Source: Hyperoplus lanceolatus | Lineage: Eukaryota; Chordata; Actinopteri; Uranoscopiformes; Ammodytidae | Direction of reading: 5' to 3' | Assembly (NCBI GenBank): GCA_026929865.2 | Contig: CM049409.1 | Location: 16,094,452 to 16,158,451 of the forward strand | Length of the DNA stretch: 64,000 bases | In this document: positions 25,715 to 37,659 of the stretch, one piece after another | Layout: each line of letters starts with the position of its first letter | Numbering within the stretch: the first letter of the stretch is position 1 | The notes under the pieces: generated by a model | What the model was told of the DNA's origin: nothing | The model's database searches: none | What the model saw: the letters and a program-made list of their open reading frames with translations, nothing else | Position numbers and translations under genes: made by a program

Positions 25715-27355
25715 GCTAATTGTTGCTGCCTGATAGTCCCAGACTCCTTGGTTTGTCCTTGGTTGAATGCGAAAAAAAATCACAAAAAGCTAATTTCACA
25801 CAGTAACATATTTTGTTGTTAAGTATGTCATTCAAAAATGTGGTTTTCTTGCAATTATATGTATACTACACGGTGAAGTGAGCCAAGCTGTGAATTGTTT
25901 GATGATGTCTGCCAACTATTTTTTTTTCTTTTTTTACATGAGGCTAATCTTTGTGTTTCTTGATGTTGCAAAATTGTTTGCCCCTTTAGGGGACCCATGC
26001 TGTGACCAAAAATGTGCAAGGTTTGAGCAAGGTATTTGAAGAGGAGACAGGAATGAGAAATGGTTTATCCAAGGACACTTTGTTTTGAAAATGTTGTTTT
26101 GAAAAAGTGGCGAGGGTTAGCTACGGTGATGATTGACACATAGCGTGAAGGTAAATCAAAGATTTAGAGTTTCTGCAGCTTCCACTTTGATCTTGTTCCC
26201 CTCTTTTTAGAATAACATTTTGAGCATGTTTATCATTATAAAATCCATATTACACGCTTACATGTTGCAAAGTAAAACTCCAAATGTGACAAAGCTCTGC
26301 TAAATTCTTTGGGTTCTCATCAAGGATCTTTGAGTGTCAGCCTATATGTGTCTTTATTTAGATTAGTGGGTTCAGCATGTGCTGTGTCTGCAGCTGTTTG
26401 GTCTGTTAACAACACTCTGCCTTTTAAAGTGCCCAGGTCCCAGCAGTCTGACAGCAGCAGCCCTATTCTGTCCTCACCCTCGAAACCGCTTGTTTGTTGT
26501 TGCTCTGAGTGTCAGATCTGTGAGATTTAGAGTTTAGCTTTGTGTATCTTTGTAGATTCTCGTTATTGGGATAATCCACATTTTGAACTGCAGTTGTTGG
26601 GTTGTGCTTTTTTATCACAGTTTTCTCCTATTTTTGCTTCATCACAAAGAGGTAGGTTTCTCTGTTTCACTAAGGATCCGTCAGCTGTTTTTGAGGAGAT
26701 GGTTTTGTGGTTTTGGCCTTGGTTCATCCTTAATCATAATGGTTCAGCTTTTTGTCACAACTTAACATTTTGTAGCAATTAATTAGTTGACTTAAATTGC
26801 AATTTATTGTTTGAACTTTAGTTGGAGATCCGACCTTTTTAGCTGTTATGTTGCACCTCTACCCCAGACCCCATAAAGACATTACAAATATACTTCTGTA
26901 AACCTGTTTGACAGGACACCTTCTCTAGAAACACAGTTGATGAGTACTTGTTGTATTATGATCCATGAGGGGTTAATGTTTGTAGAACGTAAATACAAGA
27001 AAAAAGAGTTCACCATGATTACATATCAAAAACAAAATTGTTTTCAAACTCTTGACATTTTGAATCCAGCTACACTGTAATCTACACAAGAGAGCCAGCA
27101 GGATGAATTCTCAGCAATCTAGGAAATCATACAATCTTCCATTGACGAAAATGGAGCAACATCACTTTGCATCTTTTCATTTTAAATTTGAAATGTGCAC
27201 ATTGAGAACAAAACTGCTATGTTTGCCAATTAGAGGTACTCCGTGAGCTTTTAGTTGGTCTTGATACATGTTGTGGGAACGTGCACAAAGCTTCTCCAAA
27301 CAAGATCATCTTGTTGAATCTCTTGTATTTATTGAAGGAAGTAATATAACTGACC
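25713..27355. other. Gene-free stretch
   Basis: AT-rich with no recognisable exon or mobile element. Confidence 0.45.
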
Positions 27356-27879
27356 TTAAAGGTCACATATTATGCTAAATGCACTTTTTAAATGTGTTCT
27401 AACATATCCATGGGTCCACGGTGTGCCTACAGACTGCCAAAATATTTTAAAAAATAACAATCTCTCCTTTTCTCACTCTCCCCCTTTCTGAAACCCCCAC
27501 CCCTCGCCCCAATATACTCCAGTCAGAATTCTCCTCATTTCTGACCTCACAAACTGGAAAGCCAGAAGCTTCCACTGTGCAGCCCACACCCCTATTTCTT
27601 ATTGGTCCACGGGCCCCGACAGACAGAGGGCGAGGCGTATCTGGCTTCGCTTCTGGACAGGGGGCGGGGGGAGCTCAAAGATTGTATATTTACGAGGGGA
27701 GCTGCAGCTCTTTTTAAAAAATAGGCCATTGTGAGATTAGCTGAACATCAGCATAGTACAATAAATTATCTGAAAGTTTTTTTCAGCAAGCAATTAAAGA
27801 CAACGCGTATTAGGGACCACTAAGACCATATAATATGGTGTATAATAGTACCGAAAAGTGTATAATAAGGGAGCTTTAA
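27356..27879 (+). mobile_element. TTAA-flanked MITE, family 2
   Basis: TTAA at both ends with inverted ends AAGGTCACATATTATGC and AAGCTCCCTTATTATACAC (right end, inverted). It is about 520 bp with a GC-rich centre (27490-27670) and no coding capacity. The style is that of Kolobok- or piggyBac-type MITEs. Confidence 0.7.
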
Positions 27880-28384
27880 AGAAGTCTGATTTATTTCAGA
27901 GAAGGATACAAAATAATTTAGTTTTCAGTGTTTATGAGCTCATCAAACTAAACAGATCCACTTCACAACACAACATATGAGACTCCTTAATCTCTGTGAT
28001 TCTATCACTTTAATGCAGCCGTGGTTTCTATGGTGCAATTATAGATGTTGGGCTGACAAAGAGCCGGGATGTTGTGATGTCTAGATAATGAGCGTTGCCT
28101 CATCATTCTGCGCCCTGCTGTATTATGTCCTACTGTCTTTTAGTGGAGCCTTGCTGGGTGCCTCCAGCAGGCCTGAAGTTGAATTCACACTATCGCTCGC
28201 TGTCACATATGGGAACTTGTTGAACATGATTAATATGTTTTCAATACCCAGCACAGTGTAGCTGAAGAAAAACGCTGTGAATAAAATAAGGAGTGAATCA
28301 GAAGTGTAAAATATCTATAATTAAACTACTTGATATTAACCAGGGTTTGGAAAATGTTCACAATAAATGCATCAATAATTTCTG

Positions 28385-28830
28385 TATCCTCCTAGGACCT
28401 GGCGTCCACCTGTGTGGACATCAACTTTTTGGGCTATCTAGACCGCAATGTAAAATGTTGCTCTAAAAAGGGCCTGGGGTCCACATACAAGGACATTATA
28501 CTGCCACTTAGTGGTGGCAGAAGAGTATAATACATTATACTTTAGATTCAAGATGGCCGACAACACACCCAAAAGTTCATCACACCCAAAATGGAAACTC
28601 CCGATCCAAACTTCGATCAGGAAAAAAATCTAATCAAATTTCATGGTTGATTCTTGTTCAGATTATGTATAAAAGTGTTCGATGTTTGTTATGGAAGTAA
28701 AAAATGTACAAAAGCTAGTAACTTTAACGATTTACCATGCTGCTAAACATGATGTACACATATGTGGACGGGAGGACTTCATTCTGTTAGTTTTATTGAA
28801 AAATCCTTGTATGTGGACAGCGGGACTTAG
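28385..28830 (+). mobile_element. Possible MITE with GTCCAC hairpin motifs
   Basis: CCTAGGACCTGGCGTCCACC at the left contains GTCCAC-CTGT-GTGGAC. Related motifs (ATGTGGACGGGAGGACTTC, ATGTGGACAGCGGGACTT) recur near 28760 and 28810. It looks like a degenerate non-autonomous element, but clean ends are not visible. Confidence 0.35.
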
Positions 28831-28856
28831 TTCTGTTGAACATTTTTATATGTTGT

Positions 28857-28877
28857 CAATCAATCAATCAATCAATA
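28857..28877 (+). repeat. (CAAT)n microsatellite
   Basis: Five CAAT units. Confidence 0.85.
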
Positions 28878-31849
28878 ACCTTTCACTTTTCACTCAGAGA
28901 CACTTAGGTTGCCCTCATTTATAGTTACAATTAGTACATTTCAGTAAATTTCAACCCCAGGGCCAGGTTTCCGGCTCCTTACCCATGGAACCAAATCTTT
29001 GAGATCATACTTGGAGAGCAGAGCCAGTACTGCCAAAAAACACTCTCAAACCATTGAGGGCTTGTCTTAAAATAAAGTCCACCTGCCAGTCACAGGCATT
29101 TTCTCCCACGAGTTAGATGTAGCAAATAAAACAGCATACCATCTCTCTTATGTAAAACATGTTGCACGCAGAGTGTGACAGCACAGATGAAGCCTTGTGT
29201 CAGTCTCTCCCTGACAACCAAAAATGATGAATCTTTTTTTTTTCACGCAGCTTGGAGAATGAACTCACTCACACAAAGGATATTTTAACAGAGAATAACA
29301 TGGATTCCGGCTATGTATAGGCCAAAATCAATACATAATACCAAATGGTATCTGGAAAAACAGCATTAGCATATGGCCACATTGAAGAGGTTATGATAGT
29401 TTCAGAATATTAAAAATATGATGAGCTTTATTTTGTATGTGTATGTATAATATTGATTCATTGAATATTTTCGTTTAAATAGTCCTTTCTAAAACTATAC
29501 ATCAAGAGAATGTGTGTGTTCGAGCACCCCCTCCAAGCGGACATGATGTGACATGCAACGCCCGACAGCTTCCATGAGGATGTATATCTCTCCCACTCAC
29601 ACAAACAAACACTAAATACACACTCAATCTTTCCTGTTTCCAGCAGGCATGGTCTAGGGGGAATTAAATGACATATACTCACACACAAACACCGAATCGA
29701 ATTGGTCTCACTAACACGGTAACCAACCATCTCGGGGAAATGGGAAATCAATCCAAGCTTGAATATAAGGGTTCACGGTTTAATTCATGGCGTCTGCAAC
29801 AGATCTTTTTCTGCCTTTATGCGTATTATTGTAGCACCCGCTCGCTCACCACGCGTCCCAGCTAACACAACACACATGTACGGCCTTGTTTCTTAAGCAG
29901 TAATCTTTCAGAGGCAATTGGCCCTATCCGACGAGCCGCCACATCCTATGCCAGCCGGTAACAGCTCTCCCAGGCTTCTGATAGGCTAAAATGCCAAATG
30001 GTTAACGATGATGGATAGTTTATTTACTGAGCTGAAACAAGCTTGTGGAAAGATGTGGGAGGAAAATAACTATTTCTCCAGGCGTTGCGTTGATGACGTC
30101 CTTACCCCCTTTTTTTCGTGACCTTGCTTGTTAGATTGTCTTTATAGTGTGTGTATTTGTTTCTTTTATAATTAATATGCTCAATTATTTTTTTGTTATT
30201 TATTCTATGTTGTCTGTGTTGCTTTGTTGAGCAGCTCTCGGCTTGCTTGTGGCCTTTGCACACCTTTTCTTTCTATTTGTTTTTCATACTGTACTTGTTT
30301 CATTCCTCTTTTCCCTCCTTCATATTTCCTTTTTCCAATGTAGGCTATAATGTTTTCAGCAACAGATTAAAGTCTGACATTTGACACTGTAATGCATTTG
30401 GGGTTGTATACTTGACAAGGGGTTGACCTGTATGTTTTGTTGTTGATGTGTGTTTGTATGTTTTATTCCCTATACATACAGACCTCTGTGTGAATGTGTG
30501 CAGTAAGTGTGTTTACCTGCTTGTGTGTGCACATTTGTCTCCTTTCTACCAGGTTTGACCCCCATTACCACAGCTCGAATGACCTGTGATCCCTGAAAAC
30601 CCCTCACGACCTTCCAATTATTCTTAATGACGCCAGAGCAACTGAGAACAGGTTTTAATTCTGGACACTTCTTCCTCACTTTAGAGTGTTACTTTTTATA
30701 TTGTCTCTTTGTTTAACTTGTGTTTGTTGGTTGAACTGCAACCTGCATGTATAACGATCAGGTAATTTAGTCGAAAACGTTAGAGATAAAATATAAATGG
30801 AAATGGCAGTACCTGACATCACTCAGGAGCTGAGTGATGTCAGGTACCCTATTGCTGTCATTGCTGGGATGATGACAGGGGCTTCAGACTAAATCTGCAA
30901 AAAGTAACTTTCTCAAGTCCTAGGGCTCAACCAGGGGATGTTTCATGCCTGAAAGCATTTACCTTCATTGTTTGAACAAATAGGTTCGCTGTATCTTTTG
31001 TGTCAGTGCATTGTGTATATTTTGTGCATTTGTCTTTAAATGGTATTTTCATTGTTGATAATGCTGACAGATTTAGAGTTTTCTTACTCAAACTTCACCA
31101 TGTGTGGGAGGAATCCTTGAATGAAAAACTAGAGAAGATTGGCATCTGGCTTTACCATGTAATCTGTACGTAAACATCATTTTGATAATGATCTGCCTTT
31201 GCGTTTACAACTATTTATCTCATACTGTATGTTCTTGTTCATTGTGATCAGATCTCAAAATGTAATATAGAGAGGGTGTTAGTAGTAGTTATTTGGTAGA
31301 AATAGCAGGATTAGCTGGAATTATGTCATTTAAACTTGTATTCTTTTGTGTTTTAATGTGGCCACGATGTGTGTGTGAACCTATATCTCAAATAGGGCCA
31401 ATCCCAAAGCATTTTGTTTGCAGTGATTGATGCAAGTAATTTACACCTGCATTAACATATGTTCATCCTTATTCAGATGAGAGATATCCAGATGCAGATG
31501 TGTGTTGATAAATAGCGTCCAACCCAAACTGTTTGGCTGTGATGTGGATGAAATAGCATTAGTCACATGAATAGCAGTAGCACACAATAGATGAAGAAAC
31601 AGGAAGCAGGTGATTGAGAGAGAGGCAGAGAGAGAGGGATGGAGAGCGCTGATGTCCTGCTGCTTGCCAACGTAGGGGGGTAAATAAACACGGTGAACAC
31701 TGATTACCACTTTCTATCACAGACACACACACACATGCTCACATCTGTGCAAACACAAGTCACCAAGGACCTTAGATGGTGACAAGACAACAGTACAAAT
31801 CTGCTTACAGTCTGCTTGGAGATATATGAAAGCTCTAGCATGTCAACTT

Positions 31850-31853
<4 letters not shown>
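28878..31853. other. Gene-free stretch
   Basis: No exon or recognisable transposon. A perfect hairpin lies at 30809-30847. Confidence 0.45.
30809..30847. repeat. Perfect 18 bp hairpin
   Basis: Arms GTACCTGACATCACTCAG (30809-30826) and its exact complement (30830-30847), with a 3 nt loop GAG. Confidence 0.95.

Positions 31854-31913
<60 letters not shown>
31854..31913 (+). repeat. (TC)n microsatellite
   Basis: About 30 TC units. Confidence 0.97.
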
Positions 31914-31916
<3 letters not shown>

Positions 31917-32104
31917 ATCTCTATGTCTATGTCTCTCCACACACACAGACACATACACACTCTCTGTTACTCCCTTACCCACTCACAGACACAGTCAGTG
32001 GGATTTAATTGGGTCGTTTCAGTTTACCACTGCGTTGACGGCTCAAAGCAATTACAGACACAGACAGTCCCTGGCACAATACTGAGGAGCGCTTGATTCG
32101 CAGA

Positions 32105-32195
32105 CAGCAACACCTGAGGGGCACTTGTCATCTATAACCTCAACAGCGGAGGGGTGCTTGTTTTGTTGACAAGCACCACTGTTGAGCACTCATTT
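32105..32195 (+). repeat. Diverged ~90 bp repeat, copy 1
   Basis: It contains CTGAGGGGCACTTGTC, then GGGTGCTTGTTTTGTTGAC and TTGAGCAC in the same order and spacing as 34460-34560. It flanks the nested hAT block on the left. Confidence 0.6.
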
Positions 32196-32745
32196 TACAA
32201 AACACTCTGCGCTTGTTTTCTTACATACACGGGAACAACATTTGTTCTCTGTTGCTGTACAGTCTCTGTGGGACACCGAGCCAGTGTTCAGTGGGAAAAT
32301 AGGTGGTGATAAAAGTATACTCTGATCTGTTACTGATGACATCATTACATTCAGAAAAATACCCAAGTAAAAGTATCAGCCAAATGCATTAAATAAGAGA
32401 ACAAAAGTAGTTATCAAGCAGAATGACTATTCTCAGAGTGCAATCACATGACTTTGGCTCTCTAATAAGTAAAGTTACCTCACACTTGTACAGATCTTGA
32501 GTGGATATACTTCAATTATGTCACTGCTGGTTGATCAAGACAAATGTGGCACCTGTTCATATATTCAAATTGTGTGATTTAAAAAGGTTGAAATTAAAAT
32601 TTGGTCACACAAGCAAAATGAGATCCCGGTCATATTTAATTATTTGTAGAAATCCAACACGTCAATGGTGACAGATGATCCCAGGAGTCACTGTTGGAGG
32701 CATATGGTGTCTGAATTCCTGCTGAGCTGTGAACACAATAACAAT

Positions 32746-32746
<1 letters not shown>

Positions 32747-32833
<87 letters not shown>

Positions 32834-32835
32834 AA
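32747..32835 (+). repeat. (AAAG)n microsatellite
   Basis: About 22 AAAG units. Confidence 0.97.
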
Positions 32836-32945
32836 TTGTAGGCTACTATCAAAGTGAAATATCCCTGTGACATTTGACCAGGTATATTTTAAAAGGGAGC
32901 TTGATCTATGGAATTAGAATAAAACATGGCCCCTTGTGCGGAGCG

Positions 32946-34224
32946 CAGGGCCGCCGCTCCCTATACGCAGGGTACGCAGAGTGCGTAGGGCCCCCCCAAA
33001 AAAATTTTTTTTTTGTTTTTTTTTTATTAAAAAGAAAAAATAGATGATCCGGGGGCCCCCCAACATTGAGTTTTTTTTTAAAGTTCATGATGATCATTAC
33101 ATTACAAAAAATATATAAATTAGTTATAAACAGGCCCATCGTTGTTTTTTCTTAATTGTGTAACCTATCCAGGGATGGATTACTGCACAGGCACACCGGA
33201 CACAGGCCAAGGGGCCCAAGGGCTCAGGGGGACCCTTAGCCAGAGATATTGATAGTAACTTTTCATGTTGCATAGTCAAAGAGCTCAGTCACTGATGTCA
33301 ATAATAGGGTCCAAAAAGGAATAGCCAAATATAAGTATACTCATCAGAATTTAACAAGATAGAAATCATCATGGGCCCCTCAAATAGTAGGGGAGAGATA
33401 CAAAGGCAAGTTAAAAACAACAGCATTAGTAGCTCTGTGTAAGGGGCTCCATGAGGGGCCTTGAAGGCCCCCTCACACATACACAAATAAGCTTTTGATG
33501 TGTGAATTCTAAATTGTTCATAAAAGTAGCTATCCACCCTTTATCTGTTGAAATGGGCCCCTCCATCATAGAACATGGATTTGCAGACCAATCTACTGTT
33601 TTTACAGTTGCAGAGTAAAGAGTGCTGCCTGTTTAAGAAAAATCTGAAAAATAATGTTCCTTCTGCATCTCAGGAGTTGATATAGCCTCTAAGATTTCCT
33701 CTCTCAAAGTGCACCAGATTGATGCATTTTACTTTAAAGGAAATCCGGGGGGACATGCCCCCGGACCCCCAACAGGGTCCCTCCAACAATATCCCCAAAT
33801 CCTGTGGGACACACTGAATTCCTTAATATGTTTTTGCCATTTATTGTATGTATCTGTATGGAAAATTCAGTGTACCTGACTGGATAGGGACGAGTGGGGG
33901 GCCCTTTGAGAGTGTGTGCCCAGGGGCCCATTATCTCATAATCCGTCTATGAACTTATCACTCAATTCCATTGCAAAGGCAGTTAGTAGGATACTAGGCA
34001 ACTTTTTTCACAAGTTAAGCTATTCTTTCTGTTAGTAAATGCTGTTTGCAAAAATTCATCACTACAGCAAATGTGCCAAAAAGCAGTCGCAGAGATCTTG
34101 CATGGGCAAAAAAATTCCGCTCGCGCCCTATGAGCGCGAGCATCTTGGTGTTTTTTTTTTTGGGGGGGGGGGGCACCACTGACAATTTAAGCTTAGGGCA
34201 CCCAAAAGCTTAGCAGCAGCCCTG
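32946..34224 (+). mobile_element. hAT element, outer (non-autonomous)
   Basis: The left end CAGGGCCGCCGCT and the inverted right end CAGGGCTGCTGCT are flanked by a perfect 8 bp duplication GCGGAGCG (32938-32945, 34225-34232), the hAT signature. The CAGGG start also fits hAT. Total length is 1279 bp, of which 782 bp is a second hAT inserted inside. No transposase is recognisable. Confidence 0.85.
33170..33951 (+). mobile_element. hAT element, nested inside the outer hAT
   Basis: The left end CAGGGATGGATTACTG and the inverted right end CATAGACGGATTATGAG are flanked by AACCTATC / AACTTATC (33162-33169, 33952-33959), 7 of 8 bases matching. It is 782 bp, with no intact transposase and GGGCCC-rich ends. 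It contains an internal module (33691-33739) shared with elements at 48110-49814 and 62769-63493. Confidence 0.8.
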
Positions 34225-34459
34225 GCGGAGCGGCCCACAACTCAGAGAAGTGAACTTGTTTTCTTACAGCAAAGCCTTTGAGAGGTTCTTAATTTGGAGA
34301 CATGGACAGCTGAGGGTTGATTGCAGCGCACACACACTGGTGAAAGACACTTGATTTATGTACAGACACCGCTGAGGGGCACTTTTTTATATATCTATTT
34401 TTCGTCTGCAGTGCGTAGGCCCCCTCCAAAAAACAGTTACATCTGATCGGGCTTGATTT

Positions 34460-34560
34460 GTCAACGGCCACCGCTGAGAGGCACTTGTCGCCTGCGACCT
34501 CCGTACAGTGGGGTGCTTGTTTTGTTGACTGCACCACTTTTCCTGAGCACAACATGGGAG
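34460..34560 (+). repeat. Diverged ~90 bp repeat, copy 2
   Basis: CTGAGAGGCACTTGTCGCC, GGGTGCTTGTTTTGTTGAC and TGAGCAC appear in the same order as in copy 1 at 32105. A partial extra unit (CCGCTGAGGGGCACTT) lies at 34365. This suggests a degenerate minisatellite or an old dispersed repeat. Confidence 0.6.
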
Positions 34561-35708
34561 ATGGGCACTTGTTTTGGGTCAGAGTATGGCTGAGATGGGG
34601 CTTGTATACAGTCATCAATGACAATAGCTTGATTCTGGGAACAGGTGGCTCTGAAAATGACTTTTTGCTTACAGGCCATTGTTGATGCAGCTGTCATTTT
34701 ATTATTTTCACAGGAATTAACAATAGATTTGCCTTGAAGTGTTGCACCTGAGGTAATCAAATACACAAAAGTGTGCTTTGTGGTTGCCTGCTGCATTCAC
34801 GCAGGAAGAGGGAGGGGTTGCGGGGGCTACACTCTGCTGTAAAAAACACGTTTTCTGTTAAAGTGTTGAGTCTTGTGGATCAGTATTTCGCTGTAAATAG
34901 TCCAACTACAAAATAGGCTAAATTTTAAGAGAATATTTAGAAAAAGTAGTGAGAATGAGGCTACATCTGTATCTGTCGTCCGTACGTCCCCATGCATATT
35001 TACGCAGAATTCAAAAGAGTTGTGTGTAGCCTTGCAAGTTTTACCCTTTAAATCCAGTTTTGACTTATTTTGTTGAAATGTAATTTTGTTGCCATAATGT
35101 TTGTGCCAATGCTTGGCGTAGGAGGAGAGGCGCGGTAGAGATAGTGTGGCAATTTCGATAGAGCACAGACTGCAGCCTTGGTGCAAAGAGTCACTGCAAT
35201 TCTCAGAGCAGGTTGCCGCCTCAGCATAATTGTGTTGTGCATTATACTTAGTCACTAAGGGTGAATCCCAATTCACCCCTTCGCCCTACCCCTTAGCCCT
35301 ACCCCTCCGAATTGCGCGTTCACGTGAAGGGGTAGGGGTGTCCCAATTCCCTCTGGAATCAAGGCGAAGGCGTAGGCGTAGGGCCAAACGGCCCTCCAAA
35401 CGGAGATTTTCTGGACCCACACTCCAAACGAAGGGTTAAAAGAAATTTCCCCGAAAGCGGTGCCTTGTGTCAACGGAAATGGATGGGAAGAGTGACAGCC
35501 GCGAATGTAAGTTGTTTCCTCAGTTAATAAAGATGTGAAAATTACGATTATCATCTTATTATCTTAGTTTTACCATGTATGCTTCGTAGTTATGTTGTTT
35601 AGTGGATCAAGATTGTCAAAAAAAGATCGCTAGTAACTAGCTAACTAGCTAACAACACATCAGCACATAACAGTCATTAGCAGGAGCCGTTGACGCCCCC
35701 TTTCAGGC

Positions 35709-35736
35709 TACACACACACACACACGCACACACACG

Positions 35737-35786
<50 letters not shown>
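35709..35786 (+). repeat. (CA)n microsatellite
   Basis: An interrupted CA array of about 78 bp inside the C-rich-ended element. Confidence 0.95.
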
Positions 35787-35789
<3 letters not shown>

Positions 35790-35965
35790 GGTACCCAGCG
35801 TATGAACCATAAAATAGATCGCTAGTAGGCTATGTAGCTAATAATTTTGCATTACATGATAGCAACGCTAACTTAAAAAAAATAAGGACATGATAAACCA
35901 TACTAGTATGGACCTGTGTGTCTGAAATAAAGTTTAATTTCAATTGATGGGTGGACGATTGGGGC

Positions 35966-35967
<2 letters not shown>

Positions 35968-35996
<29 letters not shown>

Positions 35997-36011
35997 GGTG
36001 GGGGGGGGGGG
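35968..36011 (+). repeat. (TG)n followed by poly(G)
   Basis: About 13 TG units, then a G run of about 11. Confidence 0.92.
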
Positions 36012-36454
36012 TGTTAAACAGGAGCTCAAGAACCTAATCTAATCTTCCATCTAATTTTTTTTTTTACTTTTAGGAGATTGTTGAGCCAAACATTGAAAAG
36101 GCATCTACCTCTGTCTCCTCTCCTGTGCCATCTGCCTGCGCCTCCTATTTTTAAAATGTATATGAATATAAAATAATAGAGTTTTTCTAGTAGCCATTTG
36201 GTTTTTCTGTTGATGATAGGTGCTAGTATGAACAACTTCAGGAAAATAAAATGATCGAAACATTTCAAATAATCATGGTTGTGACGCAGGACTTTCAAGA
36301 TTTGTAATGTAAAACATTCTAAAACTACAACACTTATCAGAGCCTGTCTGACTCTAATGTACTCTGCAGAGGTAGAATGTGATAAGAGGTCCTTCATAGT
36401 GACAGCTGCCCCTTATTTTGGCTGATTTTATTACATTTTAATGGATTGTCTGAC

Positions 36455-36856
36455 GGTGGTGACAAAAAGTGACCCACCACTTTGAAACCATATAAAACAT
36501 GAATGTGTTGAAGAAAAACAGTTTGTATTGATATGAGAGATTATTTAGTGTTGCTTTTGATGAAAAAAGCACATTTTAAATCATTAAAGTACATTTTTAA
36601 TAGGTTTTATTGCATATGAACGATTGAAACCCTCTCTGTGGAGACACTGTTTTGGACGTCATGAGAAGATAACAAATGTTTGACATAATAACGATATTTT
36701 TTAATTTAAGGGGATAATTGTGCTCCAGACATTATATTCTTAATCCCTAATACCATTTTACATTTTAAATATTTTTATTTTTAAAGATAATAGCAGTTAC
36801 TTATGGAAGATGGCCTTTTGTCCCGGTTCTCAAGAATCACTGATATATTTATTTAT
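36455..36856 (+). repeat. Dispersed repeat, partial copy of 40008-40860 element
   Basis: From CCACCACTTTGAAACC to CTCAAGAATCACTGATATA it aligns along its whole length to 40470-40858, with scattered substitutions (estimated 85-90% identical by eye). The left half of the full element is missing here. Confidence 0.75.
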
Positions 36857-37659
36857 TTATTGTCACTTGTATCATCAATATTAATAATTTTTAAATGTTT
36901 TTAGATATTTTTATTTATTGTCCCTTTTCAATTGTTAATAAAAAGTGATTGATTATAACAGATTGTGATCATTGATACCTTATCCACTAATGTAGCTAGT
37001 AGTTACATGAAGGGGTAGGGATGTCCCATTTCATAGGGGTAGATTTTCCTCCCTACCCCTTAACACTCCGTTTGGAGGGCCAAGGGGTAGGGCCAAGGGG
37101 TAGGGGTAGGGGTGAAAATGAGAAATGGGATTGGCCCTAAGTATAATGCTAAGTCGCACCCATTAATTACAGAACAGATGGAGGTGTGGCTGTGATGAGT
37201 ACCATGATGTGATGGAGACAAATTAGATAAGAAAATGTATAGTGGTGTTCCCAGAAACAACAGAGAGTTGTTTTCAAAATCCTAACCTATGTGTGTATCA
37301 TTAACAAGTTTATGTTGCATGGCACAAAACAGATATCTAAGTCAGCCCCCGTACTGAAAATATGTTATGGGGACGGCTGCCTACAACACTTTCCATGACT
37401 GCTATGCTTGCACCTGTACTGGAGGGAAATACAGAAATATTTGAACCATGTCATCTGCATAGTAATTAAAGAAGTCTTATCTTCCACTGCTACCCCTGGC
37501 AGTAGTTGCACTACATGTAGATATCTGATCACAGATGTAAATCAAAATAAGATGTGATGCTGTACTCAAAACTCAGACTTGAGGAACTAAGTGTCAACTG
37601 CAGTAACGCTTAGCTAATCTGCTACATCAAGAATGTGAAGGTGTGTGGTTTGATCAGAT

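Larger units (their letters stand above)
35239..37149 (+). mobile_element. 1.9 kb element with C-rich inverted ends
   Basis: The left end has GCATTATACTTA, then AATCCCAATTCACCCC and CCCTACCCCTTAGCCCTACC. The right end is its approximate inverse (GGGGTAGGGCCAAGGGGTAG, GGGATTGGCCCTAAGTATAA, TGC). The inverted ends are long (about 90 bp) with 4-6 bp C-rich subrepeats. No transposase or clear target duplication is seen. The interior holds (CA)n, (TG)n and a fragment of another repeat (36455-36856). The superfamily is not assigned. Confidence 0.65.

Noticed and set aside
28857-28877. CAAT repeats as a possible LINE tail
   Set aside because: No LINE-like sequence upstream. Kept only as a microsatellite.
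34827-35276. 149-residue open frame on the minus strand
   Set aside because: No recognisable domain or composition bias toward coding, and it overlaps the end of the C-rich-ended element. Treated as chance.
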